A DNA stretch of 64,000 nt from Candidatus Paracaedibacter symbiosus (GCF_000757605.1 NZ_JQAK01000001.1:1328627-1392626), one strand, 5' to 3'. Positions 16,380 to 26,837 are shown, counted from the stretch's first letter. The notes: generated by a model from the sequence alone, not told the origin. Program-made: numbers and translations.

Positions 16380-18617
16380 TTATTTGGAAGGGGGAGAGTT
16401 GAGAAAATTATTATAACGCCGCCAGGCAATCAATCCACAAATCATAAAAATCAGCCATGGCATACCCCATAGCGCAGCATTACTAAGCTTAAAGGCAGGT
16501 TGGTATAAAATACGCTCCCCATGTCTCTCTATAAAGTAATCTAAAATTTCAGGATCACTGAGCCCTTGACCAATCAGTTGACGCACTTGGCTCCGCATCG
16601 TTTGCGCCTCTTCGGCCACAGAGTCATTAATATTTTGCCCGGCACAACTGGGACACAAAATCATTCGGCCCACATGCATAGCCCGCTTTTCAGCCACGGG
16701 ATCAAGGATAAGCTCATGAGCTTCCATGGCCATGCTGGAGGCTTGCATTATCAGTAGCAAAAGCAACGATACAACGCCTCGATGGGTTGCAATCAACATG
16801 ACGCCTGCTCCTGCAATCAAGATCATCCCCAACCATAAGAGATTAATATGGGGCTTGGAATAGAGGCGCAAACTCCAGATATCACCTTCATATTGCTCTC
16901 CCAAGGCCACATAAATATGACTTAAGAGACCCGAATAGATGGCTGTTTCGCCATGAATGATTCCTTGTGTCCAATAAAAGCGTTTTTCCGGCAAAAGCAT
17001 TGCTATGACTTTATCGCTGCGGCTAAGGCTGAGCTTTGCTTGTTGAGCAACATAATTTGGCCCCTCAATGGCATTTATTTCATCAAGCTTAAGGGTCATT
17101 CCTGCTATTTGAAGCTTTTCGCCTATCTTGAGAGCTTTGACTTGTTCTTGCTCAGTGGCGGATGATAAGACCATCCCTAAAATCGCCACACCGATTCCCA
17201 TATGTGCCAGCGACATTCCCATAAATCGCCAGGTTAGGTTCACCAGACGCAGGGATAATAAAGTACTGGTAATCACCCATAAGGCAACCCAGGAAAAGCC
17301 AATTTCTTTGATCGTCCTAATTTCACCAACGTGCCACAGCAAAATCACAAGAAAACCGCTGATCGTCAGGCTAGGAAGTGCTTTTCCCAAAGTGGTGGTC
17401 ATATTGCCCTGTCCCCAGCCTACCCAAGGAATAAAAGGTAACAAACATAGAACCGGCAACACCATTGGTATAAAAGTCATTTGAAAGTAGGGGGCACCAA
17501 CTGTTATCGGATATCCAATGGCAGAACTTAAGAGAGGGTAAAGTGTTCCAAAAACAAGGGTAAAGAGAGCGGCAAATGTCAATAAAATGGATGTGCGAAC
17601 GAGAGCTGAGCGGTTTATAAAACCGGAAGTTGTAGGTAATGAGGGGGGAAATTTGCTGTAAACGAGGGCTACGGACCCACTCAAAACTGAGACGACTAAT
17701 CCCAAGAGTAATAGACCGCGCTCTGGGTCAACGGCAAAACTGTGAACTGAAGTCAATAAACCCGATCGGACAAGCAACGTCCCTGCCAGACTTGACATAA
17801 ATGTGAGAATCGACAATACGACGACTAGGCGAGTTGTTTGCTCTTGATGGGCGCCATAGAGCAACGCATGGAGCAATAAGAGCCCGAGAAGCCATGGTAT
17901 TAGCGCTGTGTTTTCCACCGGATCCCAAAACCACCAGCCTCCCCAGCCAAGCTCATAATAGGCCCAAAAAGTTCCCAAACCTAAGCCAATAGACAACAGG
18001 GTCCAGGGAAGCAAAACCCTGGATCGCAATTGAGGTAACCAAATAGAGGCCGGTACTTGGTGAAAAATAACACTGATCACGTCAATAAAGACGACGACAA
18101 AGCCCACATAACCTGCATAAAGAAAGGGAGGATGAATGGCAAGCAATGGATCCTGGAGTAGAGGATTCAGATCACGTCCTTCTGCAGCAGGGATGGCGGC
18201 TGCTTCAAATGGGTCGCATACCAACAAAATAAAAGCAATGAACAGCAAGTTTAAGCAGCTGTGAAGGATAATTCGCGTTTGTTGGACCTCAGTCTCGAGT
18301 GCCTTACGTCTTAAAGAATCTAATCCAAATACTCCAAGCAACATCACCCACAGCAGCATCGATCCTTCGTGATTACCCCAGGTCCCCGCAATTTTGTAAA
18401 GCAATGGCTTTTGGGTATGGGAGTGGGAAAATACGTTTATCAGGGAAAAATCCGATGTGATATGAGCCTTGATTAACCATAAAAAAGCTGCCACCAAGCA
18501 CACTATCTGTACGCTATAAAGTCTTTTAAGCGTTGTTATTTGAGCTGGAAGCAGCAATGGCAATAAAGCAGCCAAAGCTGCTAGATTGAGGAGGAATTGG
18601 CCAATATAAGGTGTCAT
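16380..18617 (-). CDS. CcmF-CcmH fusion, cytochrome c haem lyase subunit
   Basis: 745 aa. The first ~620 residues are CcmF: multiple helices, GTWGNHEGSMLLW near residue 85, the haem-handling WWD motif ELGWGGWWFWDPVENTAL, and the periplasmic CcmF loop. Without a stop the chain runs into a hydrophobic segment (GVVSLLLLLIMQ) and then CcmH/NrfF: DPVAEKRAMHVGRMILCPSC, with the CxxC near residues 655-658, then NINDSVAEEA and a C-terminal anchor helix. CcmF attaches haem to apocytochrome c and CcmH keeps the apocytochrome CxxCH cysteines reduced. The linking hydrophobic stretch looks like the former CcmH signal peptide. No ccmG lies between the two parts. Confidence 0.88.
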   Translation of the reverse strand: MTPYIGQFLLNLAALAALLPLLLPAQITTLKRLYSVQIVCLVAAFLWLIKAHITSDFSLINVFSHSHTQKPLLYKIAGTWGNHEGSMLLWVMLLGVFGLDSLRRKALETEVQQTRIILHSCLNLLFIAFILLVCDPFEAAAIPAAEGRDLNPLLQDPLLAIHPPFLYAGYVGFVVVFIDVISVIFHQVPASIWLPQLRSRVLLPWTLLSIGLGLGTFWAYYELGWGGWWFWDPVENTALIPWLLGLLLLHALLYGAHQEQTTRLVVVLSILTFMSSLAGTLLVRSGLLTSVHSFAVDPERGLLLLGLVVSVLSGSVALVYSKFPPSLPTTSGFINRSALVRTSILLTFAALFTLVFGTLYPLLSSAIGYPITVGAPYFQMTFIPMVLPVLCLLPFIPWVGWGQGNMTTTLGKALPSLTISGFLVILLWHVGEIRTIKEIGFSWVALWVITSTLLSLRLVNLTWRFMGMSLAHMGIGVAILGMVLSSATEQEQVKALKIGEKLQIAGMTLKLDEINAIEGPNYVAQQAKLSLSRSDKVIAMLLPEKRFYWTQGIIHGETAIYSGLLSHIYVALGEQYEGDIWSLRLYSKPHINLLWLGMILIAGAGVMLIATHRGVVSLLLLLIMQASSMAMEAHELILDPVAEKRAMHVGRMILCPSCAGQNINDSVAEEAQTMRSQVRQLIGQGLSDPEILDYFIERHGERILYQPAFKLSNAALWGMPWLIFMICGLIAWRRYNNFLNSPPSK

Positions 18618-18722
18618 TACAGCGAATTTTGAGATGAAAATATGAGCCAGTTTAACTGTTTTTCAACCTATTTTCTATATCTAATGTACTATCCTCATTG
18701 GTCATATTATAGGAGATTTATC

Positions 18723-19157
18723 ATGGCAATTATCAGGCATTCCAATGCAAAGTGGCAAGGTGATGTTATGGCCGGTTCCGGGCATATTAGCTTTGGCAGT
18801 GGTGCATTTTCAGGTCCTTACAGCTTTAAAGATAGAACCGCGGATCAGTCAAGTGCTACTAATCCTGAAGAATTGATTGCAGCAGCCCATGCCGGCTGTT
18901 TTTCGATGGCAATTTCAGCAGCTTTGACCCAGGAAGGTTTTAAAAATATTGAGATTGCTACCACTGCTAAGGTTCATCTATCAAGGGATGAGACTGGTTT
19001 TACCATCTCTCAAATTAATCTGGAGACTCAAGTAAGCGCTGCTAATATTGGACAAGAAAAACTTCAGGAAATTGTTGAGTTTGCAAAGAAAAACTGCCCT
19101 GTTTCTAAGGCGTTGGCCGCCGTTCCTATCACTTTAAAGATCAATGGACACGGTTAA
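18723..19157 (+). CDS. OsmC/Ohr-family peroxiredoxin-like protein
   Basis: 144 aa from ATG 18723, which has AGGAG about 8 nt upstream; the open frame extends further 5' but without support. Both family cysteines are present, in HAGCFSM and in KKNCPVSKAL. OsmC proteins reduce organic hydroperoxides with these two thiols. The NPEELIAAAHAGC spacing fits the OsmC branch rather than Ohr. It is divergent from ccmFH and probably monocistronic. Confidence 0.92.
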   Translation: MAIIRHSNAKWQGDVMAGSGHISFGSGAFSGPYSFKDRTADQSSATNPEELIAAAHAGCFSMAISAALTQEGFKNIEIATTAKVHLSRDETGFTISQINLETQVSAANIGQEKLQEIVEFAKKNCPVSKALAAVPITLKINGHG

Positions 19158-19196
19158 CATATATATTGATGGGGTCATTATAGTGAGCGGTAGCAT

Positions 19197-19664
19197 ATGT
19201 TTTTAGTATTATTCTTTGTAGGTATATCTGTCTTGTCAGCACCTAGTCATTCCAGTGAAGAAATGACGTCAGTTGATGAATTAAAAATCCATTTTTTTGA
19301 TACTGTTACTTATGAGTTTGTGCAGGACCCAGCAGTCTATAATCCGCCTGAAATGAAACTTACTGATCCCATTTATCTTGATAAGAGGGAAGAACCTTTT
19401 TTAAAATGTATACTTTCTGATGAAGATTTTAAAACGCAAGTCTGGTTTATACAGTACCACGATAATTATGCTGAGGCTTCTTATGTTTTGTATGAAAAAT
19501 TGAAGGGAGCTGGCGCTTTTACTTTTGAAAATGTCAGGGAATTTTATTGGAGTATTATGGCAACGCCACGATCTGATATTACCAGTTTTGCGAAAAAAAT
19601 ATATGAACAGCTTAAAAATAGTAAAGTAATTTTCGGCTCAATTCGCGATACTGATTACCTTTAA
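19197..19664 (+). CDS. Exported protein of unknown function
   Basis: 155 aa starting with a short hydrophobic signal peptide (FLVLFFVGISVLSAPSHS) and an acidic mature part rich in Phe, Tyr and Asp. No known domain is recognised. The start has no good ribosome site. It lies 39 bases after the OsmC gene in the same direction, so co-transcription is possible. Confidence 0.55.
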   Translation: MFLVLFFVGISVLSAPSHSSEEMTSVDELKIHFFDTVTYEFVQDPAVYNPPEMKLTDPIYLDKREEPFLKCILSDEDFKTQVWFIQYHDNYAEASYVLYEKLKGAGAFTFENVREFYWSIMATPRSDITSFAKKIYEQLKNSKVIFGSIRDTDYL

Positions 19665-19678
19665 AATTGCAGAGGTTT

Positions 19679-19762
19679 CATTGCGAGGATTAGCCTGGGC
19701 CGGGGCAAACTCCTCACGAACTGGCTAAGTGATTGCCACACCTTTTGGGAGCTTGCGATGTT
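19679..19762. repeat. Degenerate palindromic repeat
   Basis: CATTGCGAG at the left and GCTTGCGATG at the right, with GGCAAACTCCTC and GATTGCCAC inside, make this a worn member of the family seen intact at 3918-3998. Confidence 0.5.
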
Positions 19763-19863
19763 GTCTCTTTTTTCGGCTTTGGGAGGCGTGAAGCGGCATC
19801 GCGGGCTTAGGAAAAAGATTAACCAATCTTTTTGAAAGAGAGTATTACCTTACTGTTGCCGCG

Positions 19864-19880
19864 CGCCTCTTTGCGAGGCG
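19864..19880 (-). terminator. GC-rich hairpin after gyrA
   Basis: CGCCTC (19864-19869) pairs with GAGGCG (19875-19880) immediately past the gyrA stop codon. No T-run follows on the minus strand, so termination is only suggested. Confidence 0.35.
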
Positions 19881-19882
19881 TA

Positions 19883-22621
19883 TTATGCCTCATCTCCTTC
19901 TTCGCTCACACCCTCTTCGCCTATACCATCTTCACCCAGTTGATCCCCAGAAATATAACTCACGGCAACGACCTTTTCCTGATCAGTAATCCGGAAGATG
20001 GTTACCCCTTGAGTTCTTCTACCGGCAATGCGAATGTCATGAATTGGACACCGGATCAATTTGCCCCCGTCAGTTACCAACATAATCTGGTCATTTTCTT
20101 GAATGGGGAAGGAAGCAACAACGCCGCCATTACGCGCATTCACAATAATACTGTCGAAGCCAACACCGCCACGACCGGTTGTGCGATATTGATAGGCAGA
20201 ACTGCGTTTACCAAAACCATTTTCAGTGACGGTTAAAATAAACTGCTCCGCGGTGGAAAGTTCTTCAAACCGTTCTGGCGATAATTGGATGTCCGAAGAA
20301 GTTGTTGTTTCTTCCAAATCATCGATCTCGCTGCTTTCCTCACCAAGAACGGTGCGCAGTTTGGCTGCTTGACGAAGGTACTGATCGCGTTCTTCCATGG
20401 TCATAATGGAACGTCCCAAAATCGTCATGGAAATGACGGCATCTCCCTGGGCAAGCTTAATTCCGCGAACGCCCGTGGAATCACGGCCAACGAAAACACG
20501 AACTTCATCCACGTTAAAGCGAATACATTTACCGTTACGGGTGGATAACATGACATCATCTGTTTCGCTGCAGGCGCGAACAGCAATCAATTTTTCCGCC
20601 TCATCCAGCTTCATCGCGATTTTACCGTTGGATTTAATGTTCAAGAAATCGCTGAGTTTGTTGCGACGAACATGGCCAAAGGAGGTGGAGAACATGACGT
20701 TCATGTTATCCCATTCAGAGGTATCTTCGGGCAAAACCAAAACCGTTGAAATAACTTCACCGCTGGATAAGGGCAGCAAGTTAATCATTGGACGACCCTT
20801 TGATTGAGGGCTTCCCAAGGGTAAACGATAGACTTTAAGTTGGTAAACCCGTCCAAAGTTGGTGAAGAATAAGACCGGACTATGAGTGCTGGCGACGAAC
20901 ACATCTTGAACGATATCTTCTTGTTTTGTCGACATACCTGAACGCCCTTTGCCACCGCGCTTTTGCGCCCGGTAGGTGGTAAGAGGCACACGTTTAATAT
21001 ATCCTTCCATGCTGACAGTGATAACCATTTCTTCGCGTTGAATTAAATCTTCAACATCCACGGAAGAATCGCCTTCTTCAATATCAGTGCGGCGTGGTGA
21101 ACCGTAAAGTTCTTTTACCTGAACTAATTCTTGGCGCATTTCACCAAGCATTCGCTCCCGTGACCCTAAAATATCAAGCAGGTCAGCGATTTTCTCAGCC
21201 AGTTCATTCAAATCATTAGCGATTTTATCCCGTTCCAAACCTGTTAAGCGATGCAATCTAAGGTCAAGAATGGCCTGGGCCTGATCCTCTGTCAGCTGAT
21301 AGGTGCCATCGTCTGTCATTTCGTTGCCAGGTTCATCAACAATCGCCAAAAGCGGCGCAACGGTGGATGCTCCCCAACGCTTTGAGAGCAATTGTTCTTT
21401 GGCAAGGAGTCGATCTGAAGCGGCACGAATCAAGGCTATGATCGGATCAATGTTAGCAACCGCAATGGCAAGACCGACAAAAAGGTGAGCCTTTTCCCGC
21501 GCTTTACGCAAATCATGACGCGTCCGGCTCAAAATAACTTCTTCACGGAATTCCAAAAACGCTGTTAATATCCTATGCAACGACAATTGTTCGGGACGCC
21601 CTTGGTGCAGAGCCAACATGTTGATCCCAAAGGACGTTTGTAACGATGTATAACGATAAAGCTGGTTTAAGACTACATCGGAATTGGCATCACGCTTTAA
21701 CTCAATCACTACGCGAACACCATCGCGATCCGATTCATCCCGTAAATCTGAAATGCCTTCAACAATTTTCTCTTTAACGATTTCCGCAATTCGCTCAATT
21801 AAGCGCGCTTTGTTCACCTGGAACGGAATTTCATCAATGATGATAGCTTCACGGTCGTTGCGAATGGTTTCGATATGCGTTTTGCCACGGATGACAATCG
21901 AGCCACGACCACTCCGATAGGCCTCTAAAATACCAGCTCTCCCAACAATTGTCCCCCCTGTTGGAAAGTCAGGACCAGGCACTAGGTGCATTAATTCTTC
22001 TGTGGAAAGAGCCGGGTTGTCAATCAACGCGCAGCACGCATCAATCACTTCAGAAAGGTTGTGTGTTGGAATGTTTGTTGCCATCCCCACCGCAATCCCA
22101 CTGCCCCCATTCACCAAAATATTGGGATACTTTGCCGGTAAAACCTTGGGTTCTTCTGTGGAATCATCATAGTTTGGCTGAAAATCAACCGTTTCACGGT
22201 CGATATCTTCCAATAAGTCGTGTGCTGCCCGGCTTAAACGCGCTTCCGTATAACGGGAGGCTGCGGGTGGATCGCCGTCCATAGACCCAAAGTTTCCTTG
22301 ACCATCAATCAACGGCAACCGAAGGGAAAAGTTCTGCGCCATACGCACGAGGGCATCATAAATTGCCATGTCACCATGCGGATGGTATTTACCCATCACA
22401 TCACCCACAGTACGGGCCGACTTACGGTAAGCTCGGTTATACTCGTTTCCTGCCTCTTTCATGGCGTACAAAATACGGCGATGCACAGGCTTTAAGCCAT
22501 CACGAACATCAGGCAAAGCACGGGAAACGATCACGCTCATCGCATAGTCGAGGTATGAACGCTTCATTTCCTCTTCGATGGCGATCGGCTTAACATCAAA
22601 AGACTGCAGGGATGTGGTCAT
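19883..22621 (-). CDS. gyrA: DNA gyrase subunit A
   Basis: 912 aa from ATG 22621 (AGGTG about 7 nt upstream; a GTG at 22630 is an alternative). GyrA cuts and rejoins DNA in the A2B2 gyrase that adds negative supercoils. The N-terminal [20 protein letters not shown], the catalytic tyrosine in RYTEARL, and the C-terminal beta-pinwheel with a GyrA box-like QKRGGKG are present. In the quinolone-determining region the sequence is [10 protein letters not shown]: Met85 stands where E. coli has Ser83, while the acidic residue equivalent to Asp87 is kept. ssb follows upstream in the same orientation. Confidence 0.98.
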   Translation of the reverse strand: MTTSLQSFDVKPIAIEEEMKRSYLDYAMSVIVSRALPDVRDGLKPVHRRILYAMKEAGNEYNRAYRKSARTVGDVMGKYHPHGDMAIYDALVRMAQNFSLRLPLIDGQGNFGSMDGDPPAASRYTEARLSRAAHDLLEDIDRETVDFQPNYDDSTEEPKVLPAKYPNILVNGGSGIAVGMATNIPTHNLSEVIDACCALIDNPALSTEELMHLVPGPDFPTGGTIVGRAGILEAYRSGRGSIVIRGKTHIETIRNDREAIIIDEIPFQVNKARLIERIAEIVKEKIVEGISDLRDESDRDGVRVVIELKRDANSDVVLNQLYRYTSLQTSFGINMLALHQGRPEQLSLHRILTAFLEFREEVILSRTRHDLRKAREKAHLFVGLAIAVANIDPIIALIRAASDRLLAKEQLLSKRWGASTVAPLLAIVDEPGNEMTDDGTYQLTEDQAQAILDLRLHRLTGLERDKIANDLNELAEKIADLLDILGSRERMLGEMRQELVQVKELYGSPRRTDIEEGDSSVDVEDLIQREEMVITVSMEGYIKRVPLTTYRAQKRGGKGRSGMSTKQEDIVQDVFVASTHSPVLFFTNFGRVYQLKVYRLPLGSPQSKGRPMINLLPLSSGEVISTVLVLPEDTSEWDNMNVMFSTSFGHVRRNKLSDFLNIKSNGKIAMKLDEAEKLIAVRACSETDDVMLSTRNGKCIRFNVDEVRVFVGRDSTGVRGIKLAQGDAVISMTILGRSIMTMEERDQYLRQAAKLRTVLGEESSEIDDLEETTTSSDIQLSPERFEELSTAEQFILTVTENGFGKRSSAYQYRTTGRGGVGFDSIIVNARNGGVVASFPIQENDQIMLVTDGGKLIRCPIHDIRIAGRRTQGVTIFRITDQEKVVAVSYISGDQLGEDGIGEEGVSEEGDEA

Positions 22622-22654
22622 TAAAAGCACCTAACTCAAGAGTGGGTCATTAAA

Positions 22655-23128
22655 TCAAAAAGGAATTTCATCGTTCAGGTCGTCAAATTTAGGTCCTGAC
22701 GGCGACGATGAAAAAGGATCACTATTTGAACCGCCGAGCGGGCCCGTATCAAAATCGTTGGTACCACCGGTTTCACCTTTGCCATCAAGCAAGGTCATCT
22801 CACCACGATAACGGGCTAACGCGACTTCGGTCGTATAGCGTTCTTGGCCTTGCTGGTCAGTCCATTTGCGCGTTTGTAATTGACCTTCTAAATAAACTTT
22901 AGAGCCTTTACGCAAATATTTTTCCGCAATTTCACCTAAGCGATCGTTAAAGATCACCACGCGGTGCCATTCAGTGCGGTCTTTACGCTCACCCGTGTTT
23001 TTGTCTTTCCAAGATTCGCTTGTGGCAATCGACAAGCTTACAATTTTTGACCCGTCTTGACCAAAACGGACCTCAGGGTCACGTCCAAGATTACCAACGA
23101 GAATTACTTTATTAACAGATCCAGCCAT
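22655..23128 (-). CDS. ssb: Single-stranded DNA-binding protein
   Basis: 157 aa from the ATG at 23128 that gives the conserved [15 protein letters not shown] start. The OB fold shows [22 protein letters not shown] and the [14 protein letters not shown] strand. A Gly/Ser/Asp linker leads to the acidic tip DDLNDEIPF that recruits repair and replication proteins. SSB coats exposed single strands in replication and recombination. It precedes gyrA by 33 bases and is probably co-transcribed with it. Confidence 0.97.
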   Translation of the reverse strand: MAGSVNKVILVGNLGRDPEVRFGQDGSKIVSLSIATSESWKDKNTGERKDRTEWHRVVIFNDRLGEIAEKYLRKGSKVYLEGQLQTRKWTDQQGQERYTTEVALARYRGEMTLLDGKGETGGTNDFDTGPLGGSNSDPFSSSPSGPKFDDLNDEIPF

Positions 23129-23325
23129 CAACATACCATAACTTAAGAGTAGTATTATCTTTGTTATACGAAACTCTTGACCCAGATGCCATCGATTTTT
23201 CGCATTGCTTGTTGAATGCCACTCAAAATACTTAAAGAGAGGGAATTATGGCCCACAGAGGAGAGGTGACTTTTCTCTTTGAAGGACACTTATCATCGAC
23301 TTCTCTTTTAAAAGTACCAAACGTC

Positions 23326-23937
23326 CTAGCGATGTACTGCCTCTCTTAACCAATTCAAAATTTTAGTCGTTGTTTCTAAGTTCGCTTGATTAAGCTTAGA
23401 GCTGATCTCTTCCAGTTTTTCTTCGTGTAAGGGAATAGATGTTTCAAGGGTAGTTTGCGCCAGTACTTGGCGATCACTTAACTGGATCAGTTGAACGTAA
23501 TACTGCACAGTTGCTGTGGGTTGGGGATGTTGCACAACAAAGAATTTACGGACATTGGTTTTTAGCAATAAATCCGACACTACCCCTTCATTGGTGCGGC
23601 TAACAACAGTAAAAATTCTATTGTTTTGCAAAGAATAAGTAAGGGAGTCTTGGATCAATACACCAAGCCTATCACCCCACTCACAATCCGCATAATAGTC
23701 AATCTGATTGGCGGCTGGCACAACACCGACTCGTTGACTATCTATAGGCGGATAAATCACCGGCATATCCACCATAATCTTCTGTTTTGAAAAGTTTTTT
23801 TCAGATGTTCCAGCCACTGCCTCAAGGGTGAATCTTTTGGGGGATTCCCCCGGATTAGGAATAATTGAACAACCACTTAGCAATATAGCTAAAATAGCTG
23901 AAGAAGCCGGGATTATGGTCATCAATGATCTTTTCAT
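23326..23937 (-). CDS. ABC transport auxiliary lipoprotein (PqiC-like)
   Basis: 203-aa predicted outer-membrane lipoprotein: signal peptide with lipobox LLSGC, then a domain of the ABC-type transport auxiliary component family (pattern KIMVDMPVIYPPIDSQRVG, DRLGVLIQDSLTYSL). It is the last gene of an Mla-type operon and overlaps the MCE-protein gene by 4 bases. In such operons this lipoprotein probably receives or anchors the MCE complex at the outer membrane in place of MlaA/MlaC. Confidence 0.85.
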   Translation of the reverse strand: MKRSLMTIIPASSAILAILLSGCSIIPNPGESPKRFTLEAVAGTSEKNFSKQKIMVDMPVIYPPIDSQRVGVVPAANQIDYYADCEWGDRLGVLIQDSLTYSLQNNRIFTVVSRTNEGVVSDLLLKTNVRKFFVVQHPQPTATVQYYVQLIQLSDRQVLAQTTLETSIPLHEEKLEEISSKLNQANLETTTKILNWLREAVHR

Positions 23938-24767
23938 TGGGCGCGAACTCCTTGTTTTGTATCATTATAGAGAAAGCGGGAAGGGCTGCGCTCAAGGGAG
24001 TCTCCAATGCGCTTGATTGTCGACATCGCTTCGCGCCCTTCATTCAAAAATTTGGCGAAAGAATCCAATCCATGGGTCGAAAAATCTTTAATCTCCCTTC
24101 GATTCTCTTTAACCATTTCTCTAAATTCTTTCATGGTCGCTTCAATAGAATTGGCTGATTTTTTGATGTCACTCAACACATTTTCTTTTTTCCCTTTTGG
24201 TGAAAGATAATTGGTAATATCCTCAACATTTTGGATGGTTTTTCTAAAAGAGTCGCGGTTTTCCTCTGAGAGGAAATCCTGCATCTGGCGAATTAATTGG
24301 GTCATATGTCCTAAGATTTCAGGGACAGACCCTGCCACCTCCTCGAACAGGGATGTTTTAGCAGGAATGACTGGGTACTTTTGGTCGGGCTTGGCTCGTA
24401 ACACTGGACTATCATTGGTGCCGCCTTTTATCTGAATAAACGCAATACCGGTAAGCCCTTGAGTTTCAAGGGATGCCGTGACGTCTTCACGTAAGCTTAC
24501 TTTTTGATCAACTGCAACGCGTACGCGAATAATTTCTAAATTGTCAGGTTTAATACTAATATCTTTGACCACGCCAATGGGCACACCTCGATATTGGACC
24601 GTGGCTCCATTTTTTAGCCCCGTGACACTCCCTCTAAAATAAATATCATAAATCTGGTAAGGCTCGCCCAAATTTGTTTTGCTAAGCCATACAAGGAAAA
24701 TAATAATGGCCAAGAATCCCGCCAAGACAAACCCACCAACTAAAACATAATTTGCACGTGTTTCCAT
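23934..24767 (-). CDS. mlaD: MlaD-like MCE-domain protein
   Basis: 277-aa inner-membrane-anchored periplasmic protein: one N-terminal helix (VLVGGFVLAGFLAIIIFLVW), then an MCE domain with VTGLKNGATVQYRGVPIG, typical of MlaD/Ttg2C, and a long helical, charged C-terminal tail. MCE proteins form hexameric rings that pass phospholipids between membranes. It lies between mlaF and the auxiliary lipoprotein gene. Confidence 0.92.
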   Translation of the reverse strand: METRANYVLVGGFVLAGFLAIIIFLVWLSKTNLGEPYQIYDIYFRGSVTGLKNGATVQYRGVPIGVVKDISIKPDNLEIIRVRVAVDQKVSLREDVTASLETQGLTGIAFIQIKGGTNDSPVLRAKPDQKYPVIPAKTSLFEEVAGSVPEILGHMTQLIRQMQDFLSEENRDSFRKTIQNVEDITNYLSPKGKKENVLSDIKKSANSIEATMKEFREMVKENRREIKDFSTHGLDSFAKFLNEGREAMSTIKRIGDSLERSPSRFLYNDTKQGVRAQ

Positions 24768-24853
24768 TGTTCTACCTTACCTAACTCTACGTTCGATGAA
24801 AGAAAGTTGAAAGAAGTTCATTTCCGGTTAAAAACATCTCAAAATCATCCTCA

Positions 24854-25600
24854 TTAAATTTCCTTCACTGAACCCTGAAAATATCTCTCCCCACGGGTAC
24901 CATGGAAATACTCTTTTATCCACGGATGATCCACAGCTGCTACTTCTGCGACAGTTCCTAGGATAATCTTGTGATCAACCAATACGGCAACGCGGTTACA
25001 TATTTGCACAAGGCTATCTAAGTCGTGCGTTACCATTACCACTGTCATCGTTAATTGTTGCTGTAAACGTTTAATTAATTGATCAAATGAGGCCGCACTA
25101 ATGGGATCAAGTCCCGAGGTAGGCTCATCCAGAAACAAAATTTCCGGATCCAATGCTAAAGCACGCGCCAACGCAACGCGTTTGATCATGCCGCCAGAAA
25201 GTTCCGCTGGATATTTGGTTGCTGTTTCCAAAGATAATCCCACCATTTCAAGCTTTAAGAGAGCGAGCTCTTGCATCAAGTTTGGCGATAATTTTGCCAC
25301 CTCTTTAAGAGGTGCCATGATATTTTCTAATACCGTAAGGGATGAGATCAACGCCCCATACTGAAATAAGACGCCAATTTGGGTAGAGGGATAAGGGGGA
25401 TCGGTATTGTAGATAATTTTGCCTGCTTGCGGTTTGTTAAGACCTATCATGTACTGAAGTAAGACGGATTTACCCGACCCAGAGCCGCCAACAATACCTA
25501 AAACCTCTTGGGGCATCACCTCCAAATTTAAATTGTTGTGTACCACTTGGTTGCCAAATTTGGTGGAGAGATTTTTGACTTGGATAATCGGTTTATCCAT
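24854..25600 (-). CDS. mlaF: Phospholipid ABC transporter ATP-binding protein MlaF
   Basis: 248-aa ATPase with Walker A GGSGSGKS, Q-loop region, signature LSGGMIKRVALARAL (the GGM form typical of MlaF), Walker B ILFLDEPTSGLDP and the H-loop TMTVVMVTHDL. It drives lipid movement through the MlaE permease. Its start is 3 bases after the mlaE stop, so the two are translationally close. Confidence 0.94.
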   Translation of the reverse strand: MDKPIIQVKNLSTKFGNQVVHNNLNLEVMPQEVLGIVGGSGSGKSVLLQYMIGLNKPQAGKIIYNTDPPYPSTQIGVLFQYGALISSLTVLENIMAPLKEVAKLSPNLMQELALLKLEMVGLSLETATKYPAELSGGMIKRVALARALALDPEILFLDEPTSGLDPISAASFDQLIKRLQQQLTMTVVMVTHDLDSLVQICNRVAVLVDHKIILGTVAEVAAVDHPWIKEYFHGTRGERYFQGSVKEI

Positions 25601-25603
25601 CTT

Positions 25604-26737
25604 TTAAATCCCCATCCTTGTATAAACAATGGACATCAGACCATCACAAATAATGACAAGGAAAATTGCCTCAACGACTGATCTTGTGGTCATTAAGCCA
25701 ATGCTTTCAGCGCTGCCCTTAACTTGAAATCCGCGGAAACAACCAACAATTCCAATGATGATCGCAAATAAAGGGGCTTTACTCATCCCGACCCAAAAGG
25801 TTGAAACAGAGACTGCCTTTTGCAGTGCGTGCCAAAATTGCAAAGCCCCCACATCAATTAATAGAGAAGTTAAGATCATGCCTCCCAAACAGCCGGTGAG
25901 CATAGAAAACATCACCAAAATGGGGAGCGCTAATAGTAACGCTAATACGCGGGGAACGACCAATACAATGATCGGATTTAGTCCCAAGACGCGGATGGCA
26001 TCAATTTCTTGATTCAATGACATGGTGCCAATTTCAGCAGTAAAAGAACTACCAGACCGTCCAGCAACGACAATAGATGTTAATAGGACTGAAATTTCAC
26101 GCAGCAATGCAATCCCTAAAAAATCGATGCTGTAAATAGAGGCGCCAAATTTATCCAGCTGAATAATTCCCTGATAGGCCAACACAGCGCCAATTAAAAA
26201 GGAAATCAGACCGATAATGGGTAATGCCTGAAATCCAACCACTTGAAGGTGATGTGTGATGGAGATCCAGCGCAAACACTTGATATGGTGAAAACTGCGA
26301 TAGAGGGTGACCAAAACCTCGCCTAAAAATTCGGTAAGCTGCCGCCCATTTTTTCCCATCTCAAGGGTTTGTTTGCCCAATTTTTCTAAAAACTGCATCC
26401 AGCCCGGAGGCGCAGGTTCTGTTTTTATGGTTAAGTCTTTATCAATCAGGTCGTCTATGTAGCCGGGGTGGTTTTCAGTAGTATAAACGATGTTGTGGTT
26501 TTTAAGCGCCCGGAGGAATTTGGCAATAAGCCAGCAACCTGCCGTATCTGCTTTAAAATTTTTACTAAATTCCATATGAATTTTTTGGTAAGAGTCTAAA
26601 TGAAGGGACTCTAATGCCAGTTTGGATTCGACCTTGCTAAGATTGCGCGTCACCCATCGTCCGGACAAAACAAGATGTATAATTTCTTGGTTTTTCACGA
26701 TATCCACGTCTGGCAATGATGAATTTGTCACTTGCAA
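25604..26737 (-). CDS. mlaE: MlaE permease with N-terminal STAS-like domain
   Basis: 377 aa. The first ~120 residues have no membrane helix and look like a STAS domain, the role MlaB plays as a separate protein in E. coli. The rest is MlaE: GFQALPIIGLISFLIGAVLAYQG, VLLTSIVVAGRSGSSFTAEIGTM and the REISVL segment. Several helices follow. It starts the operon mlaE-mlaF-mlaD-lipoprotein and is divergent from rpmE. Confidence 0.92.
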   Translation of the reverse strand: MQVTNSSLPDVDIVKNQEIIHLVLSGRWVTRNLSKVESKLALESLHLDSYQKIHMEFSKNFKADTAGCWLIAKFLRALKNHNIVYTTENHPGYIDDLIDKDLTIKTEPAPPGWMQFLEKLGKQTLEMGKNGRQLTEFLGEVLVTLYRSFHHIKCLRWISITHHLQVVGFQALPIIGLISFLIGAVLAYQGIIQLDKFGASIYSIDFLGIALLREISVLLTSIVVAGRSGSSFTAEIGTMSLNQEIDAIRVLGLNPIIVLVVPRVLALLLALPILVMFSMLTGCLGGMILTSLLIDVGALQFWHALQKAVSVSTFWVGMSKAPLFAIIIGIVGCFRGFQVKGSAESIGLMTTRSVVEAIFLVIICDGLMSIVYTRMGI

Positions 26738-26837
26738 TTCAAAACCTTAATAAAATCAGTCAGATCTATAAAAATTATTGCATAATTAGCTGCTATAGGC
26801 TATAGATCTAAGCAAGATTTTTTTGAAAGTATTGACC

